DNA of 64,000 nt. It comes from Atopsyche davidsoni (lineage: Eukaryota; Arthropoda; Insecta; Trichoptera; Hydrobiosidae). The position numbers and the translations under genes are program-made. Positions 61,271 to 64,000 of the stretch are shown here, piece after piece; positions within the stretch are counted from its first letter, which is position 1; every line of letters begins with the position of its first letter. Where the stretch lies: the NCBI GenBank assembly GCA_022113835.1, contig JAILWY010000009.1:11322001-11386000 (forward strand), written 5' to 3'. Below the pieces are notes generated by a model, which worked only from the letters and a program-made list of their open reading frames with translations, was not told the DNA's origin and did not search any database.

Positions 61271-62289
61271 TTCTACATGACGTTTGCCTGTCTCATGGAA
61301 TCTCCGTTTTATAATAAATGTCTTTTAGTCTCACAAAACGATGACGTATTGCCCTAGCGGCAAAGGTAAAATGGTTTTTATGCACAGATTCAAAGAATGA
61401 TTTTTTGAAATATTGAAATGATATGTAAAAAAATATTTCTATGTATTCAAAATTATTTATATTGATATGAAAATATAAGTTTAAAAAAAAAAAATTAATC
61501 TTTCATAGCGTTTTAAAATGTGTAATAGTTATAAATTACTGAGTCTAATATTTTTTTTACTGTGGATATTAACGTTGATAACCTAAAAACCATTGCAAAT
61601 TAACAATATATTTGAAACCAACCAACACAAATTGTAACGAGCTATTTAAATAATTTATAAAATAGCTTATACTTCTCTCTTTTGGTCTTGAAACAGATCA
61701 AACTGTTATTAATGAATTATTTATTATTTATATATTGTGACATAAATTGGGAATATATGAATTATATATATATCAGTATATATCTAGAATTGTGTATATC
61801 TGGTAAATAAAACTTCAAGCAAATCAACATCCATGAAATAAAATCAGCGAATTAAAATAGCGCCCAAAAAATACAAACGTATCCACTTAAAATACACGCA
61901 GTTTTATTTTTAATTAAATGACAATTTTTTAAAGTATCAAAATGGCAAAAGCCCGACTTGTGTGATTGTTTGCGCCATGTAATTAAAGATGAAATGATAT
62001 AATTATAAAAATCGTAAAATATGTGTAACGCTTTAATCGCACAAAATATAAGAACAGGCCAAATTTTATTTATCGGCGATACTTTTATTCCATCGATAAT
62101 ATAAAATCAATTCAAACGAGAATGTTACCTTACAAATGCTTACTTTTGGTAAGCTTTATAAGTGTGTAAAATGTCACGCATAATAAAAAAAACAACTTTG
62201 TCTTATACTTTTATCTTGCTGCAAAATTTCCCTGAAAAATTGAAAAGATTTGAAAGCGTTTAAAAGAATTACAAGTGTTCACATCAAGT

Positions 62290-62460
62290 AAGATGTAGCC
62301 GCTCAATATTGATATACTTACCGGGAAAGTTGGCTCCCGTGGGCGTCTGTGAAGGACCGACTCACTTCAAATACCTTTTGAGAGCTATTAGGAAAAAAAT
62401 CTTCGCTCTGAGAAGATTCCCCTTATAAGTTTGTGCGAATCCAGAAGTTACAGGTAGTTT
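62290..62460. other. GC-richer patch
   Basis: Short block with no ORF or motif I recognise; 62460-63100 is A+T-rich with nothing seen. Confidence 0.2.
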
Positions 62461-63099
62461 TTACGATACACATGTAAAAAAAAATTGAATGTTCTTTACA
62501 TATTTTGAAGTTTAAATGAATTACAGCTCAGATGTAAAAAAAAATAAAAATATAGTTTATTATTAGACAAAACTAATTTACAGTTTATATGATTAATCAC
62601 TTATTAAAAATTAATATTTTAAATTTTCTATTTTCATGTTTGAAAGTTATTCAAATACGTTATTAACAAAGTCATTTTATACACTGTACAATTTACATTT
62701 AAATTAAAATTATTAGAAAATAATGTAAATTTATAATTATTCATCACAAAATTTGTAATATTCATTTCTACAATTTGACAAATTACAAATAATCAAAAAC
62801 CTAATAAATAAAGTTAATGGAAGCTTTATTTTTCAACTATTAGTTTATCTTAATTATGGAATACATTTTTGATAAATAGTGAATGTCAAAATATTTTTGT
62901 TTGATTAAAAATATCTTGATTGATTGAACGATAAACTAATTAAAAAATATATATTAATAAATATGTATTATAAAAAAAAAATCGAAATATTTTTAGCTTA
63001 TTATAAAAGCCGTTTGAAGTTTGTTTAGCAAGACGGTGTAAAGGTCTATTTTTTTTTACTTTTGCAGTTCATATTCTTTTATATAAAAGCTACTCTTTT

Positions 63100-63930
63100 G
63101 ACATACACAGTGAATTTCCAGGAGGCACCTTTGAGATGAATATAAGCTCCTACGATACGCCGCTATAAAAGGTCGGGGACGGCACAAGTTTAAGTCAATT
63201 TCCCAGTAGAGGCCCGTAAAGAGACTGAAGTAAGAAGGGATCGCAAGAGAAGCTCCATAGTCGTATTAAGTAAAAATAAATGCATCTCTAATGGAAGGAC
63301 CCCTATTCCTCCGTTCATTATGCTAGTCAAAAGGATATTCACTTAAAATATTAATAACCTGCATTATGCAATCTGCAGCTTGCGAGACGGGCTCCGCGCT
63401 GTCGTCTCTGATATTACTTATCTCGAGTGACACGTCCTGTCTTCTCATAAAACGGTTTCATTATCGGATGCTCTCAGATGTGGCAAGTGGCGCGCTTGTG
63501 TGAGAAAGTGTGTATATTTACATTTGTATGAGGCTTTTCGGCTGCCCAGACAAAATTTTGTCATAGCGTAGACATGTTTTGATAGCCGAGAGCAAACACA
63601 ACATGACCGAAGGCCTAATGGGGCTGTATCATATTTCAATACGAAACTTTATTGGTATGACATTTTTATTAAAATGTATTATATTGATACTCTTCGTCTT
63701 TTTCGGTTTTATGTGCTTACTGAAAGCTTTCATTTCATCAACATTCGACTACAGCAAACCTGGCCATTACTGATACTACAAAGATGGGTGAGCGCGACTA
63801 CCGATTCAATAGATTCATATTTATTTTTGAGTCACTGAAGAAGAACGGATCAAGAGGTGGATTCTAGTGTATAGTCGATTGAGCATCTGACATTGCTATG
63901 GTTTGTAGCCAAAGAGCCTCTTGCTCGTTA
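63100..63930. other. Mixed-composition block at the window edge
   Basis: Several GC-richer patches (63110-63300, 63370-63620, 63780-63930) and chance ORFs of 64 codons on both strands. No gene recognised; may continue outside the window. Confidence 0.25.
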
Positions 63931-64000
63931 TAGTGTGTACAGCATAGCTTTATAGAGTTCATCAATTTGTTTAATAATAAAATTTCAACCTAATTATTAT

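Noticed and set aside
1..64000. CRISPR arrays, rRNA genes, bacterial operons
   Set aside because: No regularly spaced direct repeats of that type, no rRNA-like sequence, and the genes are spliced eukaryotic genes.

Overview
The window looks like insect nuclear DNA. It is strongly A+T-rich and has spliced genes with short exons, GT-AG introns and remnants of eukaryotic transposons. A Helitron beginning A|TCTACTA and ending in a hairpin plus CTAG|T recalls Lepidoptera, so a moth or butterfly is my best guess; the order is an inference.

Only two genes are well supported, and they lie head to head in the middle. Minus strand 34537-29907 encodes snurportin-1 (Snup/SNUPN), the adaptor that re-imports trimethylguanosine-capped snRNPs: six coding exons, 439 residues. 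Plus strand 37641-47642 encodes Integrator complex subunit 6 (IntS6), from the complex that cleaves nascent snRNA 3' ends and carries a PP2A module: 13 coding exons, 1019 residues. Every exon was joined by reading frame, splice sites and remembered family sequence, and all frames close exactly. Both genes act in snRNA/snRNP biogenesis. Their starts are 3.1 kb apart, with a GC-rich CpG-type promoter just upstream of IntS6.

The flanks (1 to about 29100, and about 47700 to 64000) contain no gene I can recognise. They alternate A+T-rich DNA with some two dozen GC-richer islands of 100-700 bp. These have motif clusters (CRE palindromes, a 10-bp phased ACGTCAC array, heat-shock elements, CACGTG pairs, homeodomain-like TTATTA/TAAT cores) but no convincing exons. 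I read them as candidate conserved regulatory elements of a gene outside the window; this is inference.

Mobile DNA: three pieces of one retroelement family with a hammerhead-ribozyme-like core (3.0, 31.9 and 56.8 kb), best explained as Penelope-like. Two of these have 12- and 16-bp target duplications, and one is a near-perfect 93-bp-arm palindrome. There is a Helitron in IntS6 intron 12, and a 1035-bp non-autonomous hAT element with 8-bp target duplication, internal tandem repeats and a site inside a tRNA-derived sequence. There is also a dead LINE 3' fragment (26.75-27.2 kb), a second tRNA-derived sequence at 22.5 kb, and a degenerate hAT end between the two genes. No rRNA, intact tRNA or CRISPR array was seen.
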